Positions 1 to 8,063 of a stretch of DNA of 64,000 bases are shown here, piece by piece. Both the position numbers and the translations under genes were made by a program. The notes beneath the pieces are model-generated. The model ran no database searches. It worked only from the letters and a program-made list of their open reading frames with translations, and was not told the origin of the DNA. Numbering within the stretch: position 1 is the first letter of the stretch; every line of letters starts with the position of its first letter. This stretch comes from Enterobacter cloacae subsp. cloacae ATCC 13047 (GTDB lineage Bacteria > Pseudomonadota > Gammaproteobacteria > Enterobacterales > Enterobacteriaceae), in assembly GCF_000025565.1 (NCBI RefSeq), contig NC_014121.1, positions 682,001 to 746,000 of the forward strand. Reading direction: 5' to 3'.

Positions 1-70
1 TCGGTAGACGCAGTTGATTCAAAATCAACCGTAGAAATACGTGCCGGTTCGAGTCCGGCCTTCGGCACCA
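1..70 (+). tRNA. leuX: tRNA-Leu (anticodon CAA), 5' end outside window
   Basis: This is the 3' part of a leucine tRNA. The anticodon arm GATTCAAAATC reads CAA, followed by a long variable arm, the T arm GGTTCGAGTCC, the acceptor strand and an encoded CCA at 68-70. The sequence agrees with enterobacterial leuX as I recall it. The 5' acceptor and part of the D arm lie before base 1. It is the attachment gene of the P4-like satellite that follows, and integration has kept its 3' end intact. Confidence 0.95.
51..64 (+). other. attL core of P4-like satellite
   Basis: The 14-bp sequence GAGTCCGGCCTTCG in the T arm and acceptor stem of tRNA-Leu recurs exactly at 13593-13606. Allowing one missing G, the match runs on into GCAC. 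This is the expected footprint of P4-type integrase recombination into leuX. Confidence 0.85.
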
Positions 71-182
71 TTAGTACTTCCAATATCATCCGAGAAAGTC
101 CATCAAACCCTTTGAAATCAACGCTTGCAGCGGTTTTTACGTCCTGAGTTGTCCGTGGTAGTCCGTTGAAATCCGGATGTCA

Positions 183-203
183 TTGGGGGCATAATTGGGG
201 GCA
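183..203 (+). promoter_or_regulatory. Left arm-type repeats near int start
   Basis: Two direct copies of TTGGGGGCA (183-191 and 195-203) lie between the tRNA and the IS. A similar pair occurs near the other end of the satellite (13516-13524 and 13528-13536). Paired direct repeats at both ends of a tyrosine-integrase element are likely arm-type integrase-binding sites. The region 71-213 has no gene and corresponds to the former int promoter region. Confidence 0.5.
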
Positions 204-213
204 TCTTAACTTC

Positions 214-1435
214 TGACCTGCTCCCCGTTGATTAGTACACCCCGATGTTAGTAATGTCTTCATAAGCCACATGAGGACATCCCCATGAAGAAGCGTTTTT
301 CCGACGAACAGATCATCAGTATTCTCCGCGAAGCCGAAGCTGGGGTACCCGCCCGTGAACTCTGCCGCAAGCATGCCATTTCCGATGCCACGTTTTACAC
401 CTGGCGTAAGAAGTATGGCAGTATGGAGGTGCCTGAAGTTAAGCGCCTGAAGTCGCTTGAGGAAGAGAACGCCAGACTCAAGAAGCTGCTTGCCGAAGCC
501 ATGCTGGATAAAGAGGCGGCTTCAGGTGGCTCTTGGGCGAAAGTACTGACGACAGACCAGAAGCGGGAAGCCGTGATGTTGATGTGTGATGCGACCGGTC
601 TGTCGCAACGTCGTGCCTGCAGGCTTACAGGTTTATCCCTGTCGACCTGCCGCTATGAGGCTCACCGTCCGGCTGCTGATGCGCATTTATCAGGGCGCAT
701 CACTGAGCTGGCACTGGAGCGCAGGCGTTTTGGCTACCGTCGTATTTGGCAGTTGCTGCGCCGTGAAGGGCTTCATGTTAATCATAAGCGCGTGTACCGG
801 CTTTATCACCTCAGTGGCCTGGGCGTAAAACGCAGAAGACGTCGTAAAGGGCTGGCAACAGAACGTCTGCCGCTGCTCCGTCCGGCGGCGCCCAATCTGA
901 CCTGGTCGATGGATTTCGTCATGGACGCACTTTCCACCGGTCGCAGGATCAAGTGTCTTACCTGCGTCGATGATTTCACAAAGGAATGCCTGACGGTCAC
1001 TGTTGCCTTTGGGATTTCAGGCGTTCAGGTCACGCGTATTCTGGACAGCATTGCACTGTTTCGAGGCTATCCGGCGACGATAAGAACTGACCAGGGGCCG
1101 GAGTTCACTTGCCGTGCACTGGATCAATGGGCCTTTGAGCATGGTGTTGAGTTGCGCTTAATCCAGCCGGGCAAGCCAACGCAGAACGGATTTATTGAGA
1201 GCTTTAACGGACGATTTCGCGATGAATGTTTGAATGAGCACTGGTTCAGCGATATCGTTCATGCCAGGAAAATTATTAATGACTGGCGGCAGGATTATAA
1301 CGAATGCCGCCCGCACTCCACGCTGAATTATCAGACACCGTCTGAATTTGCAGCGGGCTGGAGAAAGGGTCATTCTGAGAATGAAGATTCCGACGTTACT
1401 AACTGAGTGTTGTATCTAATCGTGGGGGCAGGTCA
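214..1435 (+). mobile_element. IS3-family insertion sequence (IS407-like group)
   Basis: The terminal inverted repeats begin TGACCTGCTCCCC on the left and TGACCTGCCCCC (read inward) on the right, and both continue into GATTAG-TACA. The element is 1222 bp with one long transposase frame. The flanking bases (CTTC on the left, CTGA on the right) do not form a duplication. That fits a deletion next to the element after insertion, which explains why the N-terminal half of the integrase is missing. Confidence 0.85.
285..1406 (+). CDS. IS3-family transposase, OrfA and OrfB in one frame
   Basis: The N-terminal part (residues 1-85) is an HTH_8-type OrfA domain with a leucine-rich segment ([16 protein letters not shown]). 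The rest is an OrfB integrase-core domain with the DDE triad: D in WSMDFVMD, D in RTDQGPEF and E in [14 protein letters not shown]. In related elements as I recall them, OrfA and OrfB overlap in different frames. Here they are fused, and the alternative reading LQVALGRKY followed by a stop is visible one frame away. A single extra G near 515 would account for the fusion. Whether the fused protein is active cannot be told. It reads away from the tRNA into the integrase remnant. Confidence 0.88.
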   Translation: MKKRFSDEQIISILREAEAGVPARELCRKHAISDATFYTWRKKYGSMEVPEVKRLKSLEEENARLKKLLAEAMLDKEAASGGSWAKVLTTDQKREAVMLMCDATGLSQRRACRLTGLSLSTCRYEAHRPAADAHLSGRITELALERRRFGYRRIWQLLRREGLHVNHKRVYRLYHLSGLGVKRRRRRKGLATERLPLLRPAAPNLTWSMDFVMDALSTGRRIKCLTCVDDFTKECLTVTVAFGISGVQVTRILDSIALFRGYPATIRTDQGPEFTCRALDQWAFEHGVELRLIQPGKPTQNGFIESFNGRFRDECLNEHWFSDIVHARKIINDWRQDYNECRPHSTLNYQTPSEFAAGWRKGHSENEDSDVTN

Positions 1436-1791
1436 CTGATAAAGAGCTGTTGTTCCCGGGGGATCATGATGCAACTCAGGTCATGAGTGAAAACACGATA
1501 AATAGCGCATTGCGTGCGATGGGCTATGACACGAAAACCGAAGTTTGCGGACATGGATTTAGGACGATGGCGCGTGGTGCTATGGGGGAGTCAGGGTTAT
1601 GGAGCGATGACGCGATTGAACGACAGTTGAGCCATTCTGAAAGAAATAATGTCCGTGCTGCGTATATTCATACCTCTGAGCATTTGGATGAGCGTCGTTT
1701 GATGGTGCAATGGTGGGCTGATTACCTTAAAGCAAATGAAAGCAAAGCAGTTACACCTTATGATTTTGCTAAAATAAACAAAAAAAATTAG
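1436..1791 (+). pseudogene. int: P4-type tyrosine integrase, C-terminal remnant
   Basis: About 118 codons remain, reading DKELLFPGDHDATQVMS onward to a TAG at 1789. The catalytic segment HGFRTMARG (H-x-x-R), the later histidine in LSHSE and the tyrosine nucleophile in RAAYIH are present. The first catalytic arginine and the arm- and core-binding domains are missing, because the IS at 214-1435 now occupies the start side. A complete P4 integrase has roughly 400 residues. The satellite therefore cannot excise with its own enzyme. A TTG at 1450 could serve as a start, but a fragment of this kind would not be functional. Confidence 0.9.
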
Positions 1792-1794
1792 AAA

Positions 1795-1827
1795 AATAAA
1801 CGCCTATACTTTCAATAGGCGTTTATT
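1795..1827. terminator. Bidirectional terminator between int remnant and cargo operon
   Basis: A perfect 13-bp inverted repeat (AATAAACGCCTAT and ATAGGCGTTTATT, 7-nt loop) is followed by T-runs on both strands. It lies between the convergent int remnant and the minus-strand cargo operon ending at 1846. Confidence 0.85.
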
Positions 1828-1845
1828 TTTTATTAAACACTTTGA

Positions 1846-2799
1846 TCATAATCTTCCAGTAGCAACTTTTTTTCGCACTTCGTCCTTCCAGTTACCACTA
1901 TGGATTATTCTATCGAAATTATTCCCTGCTCTTCCTGATAACAAATCAATTCGTGATAGCTTGCTGATTTCATCCCAGTTATCATAGAGGATGTATATCG
2001 CATTACCATATTCTATATTCTCAAAAACAACCAGATCGTCCTCTAGCATTGCTCCAAGATAATTACTGAACGTACTATTCCCGGTGACAATCTTTTTAGG
2101 TTCAAGGCTCATAAAGAAGTCATATCTATTTTCTGCAACATTTTTCTTGTCTGGAGTGATATTTTTTCCTCTAAAGATTCTTGATAAAACTTCTTCTTTA
2201 CTACCTGGTGGGAATATGTCCCATGACACTATAAGTGTGTCAGCATAAGTTGATATAGGCTTATCAGCATTTTCAACTCCACATTTACCAAGATTTTCTT
2301 GGAGAAGATTTAAGTCGAATAATAAATCATCATCAAACGTGCTCGATTTTTTTTCTAAAATTCTGGTCACTCTGAAATTAAATATGAAATGACTCCCCGA
2401 AGACTGTTTGTGATTAATTTCAATTGCTATTAGTTTCGGTGGGATAATGTCTCTGGGGTACTTCTCGTGAGGTAGTCTAACAGTATGCGTACCGTTGGAG
2501 CTATCACCCCAGTTAGGGGACTCAATTTCAGTGTAATGAGTTTCTTTAGGGAGATCTCTTCTAACGATCTCTTCACCGAAAACATTTTTAAGAGAATATT
2601 TTCCCTGCAATGGATCCGGTATTACTGACGCCTCATATGCATTTACACCATTATCATAGTATATTCCAAGGTGTTCAAGCATTCCATTTTTTAATTGACT
2701 TTCTGTAATTGCGATGGAAGTGCCAGCAACAACAGTATTGCCAAGTCTTTTTAGCTTGCTATAAACGTTTTTGGGTATAACTCGTATGTTCCTTTTCAT
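1846..2799 (-). CDS. Cargo operon gene 3: unrecognised soluble protein (317 aa)
   Basis: I do not recognise the family. The start is the ATG at 2799, 7 nt after the stop of the upstream gene and preceded by GAGGGA. A longer reading from 2877 would overlap the upstream gene and lacks a ribosome site. The protein has no signal peptide or membrane segment. The N-terminus is basic (MKRNIRVIPKNVYSKLKR), and the body is mixed alpha/beta with many Asn, Asp and Lys residues. It is the last gene of a three-gene operon with 2807-3343 and 5764-6843, in the cargo slot of a P4 satellite where anti-phage genes are common. The base composition is clearly more AT-rich than the core genome. A defence role is inference only. 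Confidence 0.8.
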   Translation of the reverse strand: MKRNIRVIPKNVYSKLKRLGNTVVAGTSIAITESQLKNGMLEHLGIYYDNGVNAYEASVIPDPLQGKYSLKNVFGEEIVRRDLPKETHYTEIESPNWGDSSNGTHTVRLPHEKYPRDIIPPKLIAIEINHKQSSGSHFIFNFRVTRILEKKSSTFDDDLLFDLNLLQENLGKCGVENADKPISTYADTLIVSWDIFPPGSKEEVLSRIFRGKNITPDKKNVAENRYDFFMSLEPKKIVTGNSTFSNYLGAMLEDDLVVFENIEYGNAIYILYDNWDEISKLSRIDLLSGRAGNNFDRIIHSGNWKDEVRKKVATGRL

Positions 2800-2806
2800 T
2801 TTTCCC

Positions 2807-3343
2807 TCACACTTGATCGTCGATGTCTCGTTGCTCTCTCTTGTTATGTAAGTCATTGATAAACATAACATTCGCAAGTATAACGCTAATTACTGCCTCA
2901 ATCTGCATGTACGAAATAGCAATAATCAATGCTAAAGATGTGTTTTTTATTACTTCTTGACTCTCAATATAAAGGTGACTCTTGAAAAATACTAGTTTTA
3001 GTAAATATATAACAAGTAAAGTTATCATAACGAAAGATGACTTTAGAACACTTCCAACTATTGCTTCTAACCTTCTTGTATCTTCCAGTTGTTCGGTGAA
3101 ATCAACAGTTTCTATAGTTTTGGGGTTAACGATCCGCTGTAAAGCATTTGGATAAAGAAATGCTAACCAAATTCCCATAATAGTAAAAACCATTCCAGAA
3201 ACTGATACGAGAAGAGTGCAATAGTTAGCAAAATCGTTATACACATAGTTAATATTGGATGTTGAAATAATCAATAGCGATAAAATGAATATTGCTATGT
3301 ATATCCGCGTGTATTTGACGATGCCTACTATAGCTTTCAACAT
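2807..3343 (-). CDS. Cargo operon gene 2: four-helix membrane protein (178 aa)
   Basis: Family not recognised. Four hydrophobic segments are visible at about residues 14-32, 42-64, 103-121 and 138-160. A charged loop lies between the second and third, and a basic/acidic tail ends KREQRDIDDQV. The start ATG lies at 3341-3343, inside the 9-bp target duplication of the IS903-like element. Before insertion this ATG directly followed the TGA of the gene now at 5764-6843. The two were therefore translationally coupled, and the IS now separates them by 2.4 kb. A membrane partner for soluble proteins is a common layout in abortive-infection systems, but nothing in the sequence proves that role here. 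Confidence 0.82.
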   Translation of the reverse strand: MLKAIVGIVKYTRIYIAIFILSLLIISTSNINYVYNDFANYCTLLVSVSGMVFTIMGIWLAFLYPNALQRIVNPKTIETVDFTEQLEDTRRLEAIVGSVLKSSFVMITLLVIYLLKLVFFKSHLYIESQEVIKNTSLALIIAISYMQIEAVISVILANVMFINDLHNKREQRDIDDQV

Positions 3344-3349
3344 TCAATC
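3341..3349. repeat. Left 9-bp target duplication of IS903-like element
   Basis: CATTCAATC here matches 5761-5769. On the minus strand it reads GATTGAATG, which contains the TGA stop of operon gene 1 and the ATG start of gene 2. Each side of the IS therefore keeps the codon it needs. Confidence 0.95.
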
Positions 3350-3987
3350 GGCTTTGTTGAATAAATCGAACTTTTGCTGAGTTGAAGGATCAGATCACGT
3401 ATCTTCCCGACAACGCAGACCGTTCCGTGGCAAAGCAAAAGTTCAAAATCACCAACTGGCCCACCTACAATAAAGCCCTCATCAACCGTGGCTCCATAAC
3501 TTTCTGGCTGGATGATGAAGCTATTCAGGCCTGGTATGAGTCAGCAACACCTTCTTCACGAGGCAGACCTCAGCGCTATTCTGACCTTGCCATCACTACT
3601 GTGCTGGTCATTAAACGCGTATTCAGGCTGACCCTGCGGGCTGCGCAGGGCTTTATTGATTCCATTTTTTCTCTGATGAACGTTCCGCTACGCTGCCCGG
3701 ATTACAGCTGTGTCAGCAGGCGGGCAAAGTCGGTTAATGTCAGTTTCAAAACGCCCACCCGGGGTGAAATCGCACACCTGGTAATTGATTCCACCGGGCT
3801 GAAGGTCTTCGGTGAAGGCGAGTGGAAAGTCAAAAAGCATGGCCAGGAACGCCGCCGTATCTGGCGTAAGCTGCATCTCGCCGTTGACAGTAAAACACAT
3901 GAAATCATCTGCGCTGACCTGTCTGATGTAGCCCCCTGAAACACCAGACAGTAGCTGTATCTCCAGATAAGAGATAGGCTTGAATAT

Positions 3988-4383
3988 ATGTCTAACACTA
4001 ACACCAATTTTGAGATGACCGGGATCCTGTTAGGGCAAGAAGTCCGTAAACGTAAAACTCCTCAGGAGAAGATCGCCATTATCCAGCAGACGATGGAGCC
4101 GGGTATGAATGTCTCCCATGTCGCCCGCCTGCATGGTATCCAGCCCAGCCTGCTGTTTAAGTGGAAGAAGCAATATCAGGAAGGCAGCCTCACCGCCGTT
4201 GCGGCTGGAGAGGAAGTCGTTCCTGCTTCTGAGCTTACTGCTGCTCTGAAGCAGGTCCGGGAGCTTCAGCGCCTTCTGGGCAAGAAGACGATGGAAGTTG
4301 AGATCCTGAAAGAAGCCGTGGAGTACGGTCAGTCGCGAAAATGGATAGCGCACGCGCCCTTGTTGCCAAAGGACGGGGAATAG
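3988..4383 (+). CDS. IS2-like OrfA
   Basis: 131 residues with the IS2 OrfA pattern: an N-terminal HTH (RRKTP-type start, [25 protein letters not shown]), the segment [17 protein letters not shown], the leucine-zipper-like stretch [16 protein letters not shown] and the end [13 protein letters not shown]. It overlaps the orfB frame from 4341 to 4383, the usual arrangement for a -1 frameshift giving OrfAB. Its partner orfB is broken, so no functional OrfAB is expected. Confidence 0.9.
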   Translation: MSNTNTNFEMTGILLGQEVRKRKTPQEKIAIIQQTMEPGMNVSHVARLHGIQPSLLFKWKKQYQEGSLTAVAAGEEVVPASELTAALKQVRELQRLLGKKTMEVEILKEAVEYGQSRKWIAHAPLLPKDGE

Positions 4384-5225
4384 CCATGGTCAGCCGGACC
4401 ATGGGCGTGTCGCGTGCGCAACTGTCACTGCGGATTAACCGTTCTGCCGACTGGCAGGACAGGCGCTGTAACCGGCGTAATGAAGAAGCAGACGCAGAAA
4501 TACTGTCGGCTATCCTCAACATTATCAGCGATATGCCGAGTTATGGTTATCGACGCGTGTGGGGCATCCTGCGCAAGCAACGTCGCACAGAGGGACAGCC
4601 ACCTGTGAATGCCAAACGGCTTTACAGGATAATGAGCGAGCATAACCTGTTGTTGTTGCATCACAAACCAGAGCGACCGAAGCGTGAACATAAGGGCAAG
4701 ATAGCGGTGGCAGAAAGCGATATGCGCTGGTGTTCAGATGGCTTCGAGTTCGGCTGCGACAACGGCGAAAAACTGCGGGTAACGTTCGCGCTGGACTGCT
4801 GCGACCGTGAGGCCATAGACTGGGCAGCAAGCACGGGAGGCTATGACAGTTCGACCGTGCAGGATGTGATGCTGAGGTCGGTGGAAAAGCGCTTCGGCGA
4901 CAGGCTGCCCCGACACAGGCGGTGCAGTGGCTGACGGACAACGGGTTCAGCATATACCGCGCATGAAACGCGGAGGTTCGCCAAAGAGCTGAATCTGGAG
5001 CCATGTACAACAGCGGTGAGCAGCCCGCAGAGCAATGGCATGGCCGAACGGTTCGTGAAGACGATGAAGGAAGACTATATCGCGTTCATGCCGAAACCGG
5101 ATGTGAGAACAGCCCTGCGAAACCTTGCAGCGGCGTTCACGCATTACAATGAAAATCACCCGCATAGTGCGCTGGGATATCACTCTCCGAGAGAATACCG
5201 GCGGCAGCGGGCATCGTTAACTTAA
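4341..5225 (+). pseudogene. IS2-like OrfB transposase, frameshifted
   Basis: The first frame (4341-4934) carries the IS2 OrfB N-terminus and the first catalytic Asp ([19 protein letters not shown]) but terminates early after the segment FGDRLP. The downstream segments WLTDNG (second Asp) and [15 protein letters not shown] (Glu) lie in other frames. At least two frame changes are needed, near 4905 and 4965, to rebuild the full OrfB. This copy should be unable to move by itself. Confidence 0.88.
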
Positions 5226-5763
5226 GATACAAAAGCTGTCCGGAAATGGCGGGTCAAGATCACTGCGCTGACCTGTCGCTGAACAACGTTACGGACTCAG
5301 AGGCCTTCCCCGGGTTAATCCGGCAAACCCACCGGAAAATCAGGTCAGCCGCCGCCGATGGCGCTTACGATACCCGGCTATGTCACGATGAACTGCGGCG
5401 TAAGAAAATCAGCGCGCTTATCCCTCCCCGAAAAGGTGCGGGTTACTGGCCCGGTGAATATGCAGACCGTAACCGTGCAGTGGCTAATCAGCGAATGACC
5501 GGGAGTAATGCGCGGTGGAAATGGACAACAGATTACAACCGTCGCTCGATAGCGGAAACGGCGATGTACCGGGTAAAACAGCTGTTCGGGGGTTCACTGA
5601 CGCTGCGTGACTACGATGGTCAGGTTGCGGAGGCTATGGCCCTGGTACGAGCGCTGAACAAAATGACGAAAGCAGGTATACCTGAAAGCGTGCGTATTGC
5701 CTGAAAACACAACCCGCTACGGGGGAGACTTACCCGAAATCTGATTTATTCAACAAAGCCCAT

Positions 5764-6843
5764 TCAATCTTCTCCAGATGCTTTCTTTTTTCTTGACTGA
5801 GATTGTAATGCTTTTAATTCTTTTAATATAGGGGAAATGAATTCTTTTCTTTTGTGTGATATTTGTTCGTAAATATATGCAGCAGAATATGTTGAATAGT
5901 CTTCGGAAGGGATATTAATAATATCACGCATTCTATATTTATCTACCCATGTTATGCCCTTGTCTGTAGCAAATCCGACATTGTCCCAGAGACGTTTTTC
6001 TCTATCCTCAGCAGAATATTTTTCAATTATTTCTTTAACTTCTTTCAAGGATGGTTTTGCTTCTGCTTTTATTTCAATCTGTCTTGTTCTAGTGTTTTTC
6101 TTTCCGGACACAAATGGGACGAGTGTGCTGAAGGTTTTTAACCAATCAGCTCGAGCGTCATTTGGATTTATAATAATGGTTTCTCTACGCACAATATGTG
6201 TTATTTTTGGTACCAATTTACCTAGCTCAGTATGAGTAGTTTCTAAGCTTCGAAGCTTCATGTCAAATCTGTACATGTATTTATATAAGTCTTCATCATC
6301 AGTATTAGATAACCTTATATATCCTTTCTCGGTTTTGTTTTTAACTCTTTTGCTATGTTTAACTCTATTTGTGATAGATGCATGCACATAGTCTTGAAAT
6401 AGTTCAGAGTCACAAACAGAATGGTCAAATTTAATTGATACTATAGTTTCAATCTCAGGGATAATCCAATAGAAGCATGGTCGACCCCAGATTACTTTCT
6501 TCCCTTTATAGCTATTAGTATATTTAACGACTGATGAACTGCCGATTTCACCATCTTCACTCGCCCCTAATAAAGAACCAGTACTATCAGTATCAGATTT
6601 CCATAACATGATTAAGAAATCGCCAGTATTTGCGTCCTTGTAAATGTCTTTGCAATAACACTTTGATCGGTTTGGTTTTTCTTTTGGATCCCATGGTATC
6701 GTGAGTGCAAGAGATTTAGTTCCCACCCAATTCTGTATGAGGTCGAATGTTTCGCTAAGTTCTAAACCATATGTATTGTCATCATTTACCTTGTATAAAC
6801 CACATTTATTAACCTTGAAGAAATTGAGATGCCCTACATTCAT
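5764..6843 (-). CDS. Cargo operon gene 1: unrecognised protein (359 aa)
   Basis: No family recognised. The ATG at 6843 is preceded by AAGGAAAGAG. The protein is soluble, without a signal peptide, and rich in Lys, Asp and aromatic residues. Visible elements are a Cys-containing stretch KCYCKD near residue 61, a repeated aromatic core (WGRPCFYWIIPEIE), a basic middle (NRVKHSKRVKNKTEKG) and a charged, probably helical C-terminus (KEVKEIIEKYSAEDREKRLW and the tail SRKKKASGED). It is the promoter-proximal gene of the three-gene operon. Its TGA lies in the IS903 target duplication, so the protein is complete. The operon resembles, in layout only, the three-hypothetical-protein systems described in P4 satellites. 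I cannot confirm identity. Confidence 0.82.
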   Translation of the reverse strand: MNVGHLNFFKVNKCGLYKVNDDNTYGLELSETFDLIQNWVGTKSLALTIPWDPKEKPNRSKCYCKDIYKDANTGDFLIMLWKSDTDSTGSLLGASEDGEIGSSSVVKYTNSYKGKKVIWGRPCFYWIIPEIETIVSIKFDHSVCDSELFQDYVHASITNRVKHSKRVKNKTEKGYIRLSNTDDEDLYKYMYRFDMKLRSLETTHTELGKLVPKITHIVRRETIIINPNDARADWLKTFSTLVPFVSGKKNTRTRQIEIKAEAKPSLKEVKEIIEKYSAEDREKRLWDNVGFATDKGITWVDKYRMRDIINIPSEDYSTYSAAYIYEQISHKRKEFISPILKELKALQSQSRKKKASGED

Positions 6844-7058
6844 GCTCTTTCCTTAGCTTCTTATCTTGGGATATGCACCACGATCAAAAATTAAGCATAC
6901 TCCCATTGACTTCATGTGGGCAATTTTTTTTACCCTGTAATTTGATCAGTTTAACGTTAAATTTTCGTGAGTTACCTGAGCCTTTTTCGCTTCTTTTTGA
7001 TTACTGATTCCACTAGCTGGATGTAAATTTAATAATTATCCTCATTGCTTGGCGCGCA
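6844..7058 (-). other. AT-rich leader region of the cargo operon
   Basis: This stretch has no gene. It must hold the promoter of the minus-strand cargo operon. A possible pair on the minus strand is TTGCCC with TATGCT some 18 bp downstream, around 6890-6935, but it is not strong enough to call. Confidence 0.4.
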
Positions 7059-7077
7059 ATGCTCTCCCCGCCACGCC
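7059..7077 (-). other. P2/P4-type cos site
   Basis: The minus strand reads GGCGTGGCGGGGAGAGCAT, which differs at only a few positions from the 19-nt cohesive end of P2 and P4 as I recall it (GGCGAGGCGGGGAAAGCAC). Its place next to the psu end of the late operon is the known P4 layout. It would let a P2-like helper terminase package the satellite. GC-rich repeats continue to about 7160. Confidence 0.8.
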
Positions 7078-7181
7078 TGCCCGCTTAAGGGGGCGCATTT
7101 AATGCAGGTGCATGACCGGCCTCAGGGCGCGCCAGTGCTGGCGCTGGCGGGGGTTCCAGTATAGGTAAAACGCATGCAAAA

Positions 7182-7211
7182 CCATGCACCTTATGCATGC
7201 ATGGCTTTTTT
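7182..7211. terminator. Probable terminator after psu
   Basis: The inverted repeat CCATGCA / TGCATGG (7182-7188, 7198-7204) has TTTTTT on the plus strand after it and TTTT on the minus strand. It lies 40 bp beyond the stop of psu, so it likely ends the minus-strand late operon. Confidence 0.55.
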
Positions 7212-7250
7212 ACGGGAAAAAGGCGGGATTTTCGGGAATTTTTTAAAGGA

Positions 7251-7814
7251 CTACTGCGCGGCCAGCTCTGCGCGTCGGCGGGTGTAATTCAGGTTCTGTG
7301 CGGGTGTGAATTTTTCACGACAATCATCGCGCGAGGCCGCGTCAGGCCTGAATCCGATGGCCGTTAAAATGTCATAATCCTGCACCGAATAATTAATTTT
7401 TTCACCGGCGGTCAGCCAGACCAGCAGCGCCTCACGCAGATAGTCGAGTGAGTGCTGCATGGCGCAGCGCTGAATGGCGGCATGCTGCCCGGAATAATTC
7501 ATCAGCTCCGGGGCAAGGGCGGCGGCCAGCTCCGCGCCGTGCGCCTGCATAAAATCATTCAGACGGTTACGGATGCTGATGCGCTGCACCTCCTCATGCG
7601 AGCGGATATAACGCCCGGCAGCCTGATTTATTTCCCACTTTTTCACATCGATAATTTCGCGCAGGGTTTGCAGACTCCGGCCGCTGTGGTCGTTACCGGC
7701 AAGCTGTTCGCGGTATGCCTGTTCGGCCTGCTTCAGTTCATCCCGGCGTTGCAGCCAGGCGGATTTATTTGCCTGACAGGCCTCAAAGGCTTTCTGTAGC
7801 GTCAGTGTGGTCAC
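7251..7814 (-). CDS. psu: Psu, polarity suppression and capsid decoration protein
   Basis: The 187-residue protein matches P4 Psu along its length. Recognisable blocks include KWEINQAAGRYIRSHEEVQ, NRLNDFMQAHGAELAAALAPEL and GEKINYSVQDYDILTAIGFRPD, followed by REKFTPAQN. In P4, Psu inhibits the Rho factor, which raises late gene expression, and decorates the small capsid. I place the start at the GTG at 7814, preceded by AGGAGAG. A longer frame from 7937 overlaps delta and lacks homology. It is the last gene of the sid-delta-psu operon. Confidence 0.93.
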   Translation of the reverse strand: MTTLTLQKAFEACQANKSAWLQRRDELKQAEQAYREQLAGNDHSGRSLQTLREIIDVKKWEINQAAGRYIRSHEEVQRISIRNRLNDFMQAHGAELAAALAPELMNYSGQHAAIQRCAMQHSLDYLREALLVWLTAGEKINYSVQDYDILTAIGFRPDAASRDDCREKFTPAQNLNYTRRRAELAAQ

Positions 7815-7842
7815 GTATGTCTCTCCTGATGTCTGGCCGTGC

Positions 7843-8061
7843 TCACGCACCGGCACGGTTAACGGTGGCCGCCGGTGCGGGTACAGGGGTAACCGGCTCA
7901 GTAACCGGTGAACGGATAATCCCGTCAACGGATTCAAGCGTACGGAAGGTCGCCGAGCACTCGACGTTCACGCACTGGTGATAGCGCTGTTTGACGTTCT
8001 CAGACAGATAGCGACTGGTGCGGGCGTGCGCACTGGTTTTGCAGAACGGGCAGTGAAACAT
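7843..8061 (-). CDS. Delta/Ogr-family zinc-binding late activator
   Basis: A 72-residue protein with cysteines at 4, 7, 30 and 35, exactly the C-X2-C-X22-C-X4-C zinc pattern of P2 Ogr and P4 Delta. These proteins activate late promoters of the satellite and its helper by binding a TGT-N12-ACA dyad near -55 and contacting RNA polymerase. P4 Delta itself is a double-length fusion. This one is single-domain like Ogr, with a Pro/Val/Thr-rich tail. It starts 2 nt after the sid stop. A fitting target site lies upstream of sid at 8880-8897. Confidence 0.93.
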   Translation of the reverse strand: MFHCPFCKTSAHARTSRYLSENVKQRYHQCVNVECSATFRTLESVDGIIRSPVTEPVTPVPAPAATVNRAGA

Positions 8062-8063
8062 GC

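Larger units (their letters stand above)
3924..5262 (+). mobile_element. IS2-like element (IS3 family) nested in IS903-like element
   Basis: The ends are imperfect inverted repeats starting TGAT on each side, with matching blocks GCCCC/GACCC, CC-GACAG and TGTATCT. The element is 1339 bp and carries IS2-type orfA and a damaged orfB. It is flanked by an exact 15-bp direct repeat, CTGCGCTGACCTGTC (3909-3923 and 5263-5277), which is longer than the 5 bp usual for IS2. Confidence 0.88.
3427..5704 (+). pseudogene. IS903-like transposase, split by IS2-like insertion
   Basis: The 5' part begins at the GTG of VAKQKFKITNWP and runs to CADLS at 3923. It includes the first catalytic Asp (VIDSTGLKVFGEGEW). 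The 3' part resumes at 5263 with the same CADLS and continues through the second Asp (AADGAYDTR) and the Glu region (RRSIAETAMYRVK) to a TGA at 5702. Removing the nested element and one copy of its 15-bp duplication restores one continuous reading frame, so the gene was intact before that insertion. A TTG at 3382 is an alternative upstream start. Confidence 0.92.
3350..5760 (+). mobile_element. IS903-like element (IS5 family), interrupted
   Basis: Perfect 18-bp terminal inverted repeats GGCTTTGTTGAATAAATC lie at 3350-3367 and 5743-5760, flanked by a 9-bp duplication as expected for IS903. The transposase frame is split by a nested IS2-like element at 3924-5262. Intact 9-bp duplications imply a fairly recent single insertion into the cargo operon. 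Confidence 0.95.

Noticed and set aside
71..213. Possible intact int start region
   Set aside because: Only leader sequence and arm-type repeats remain; no coding sequence joins it to the int remnant at 1436.
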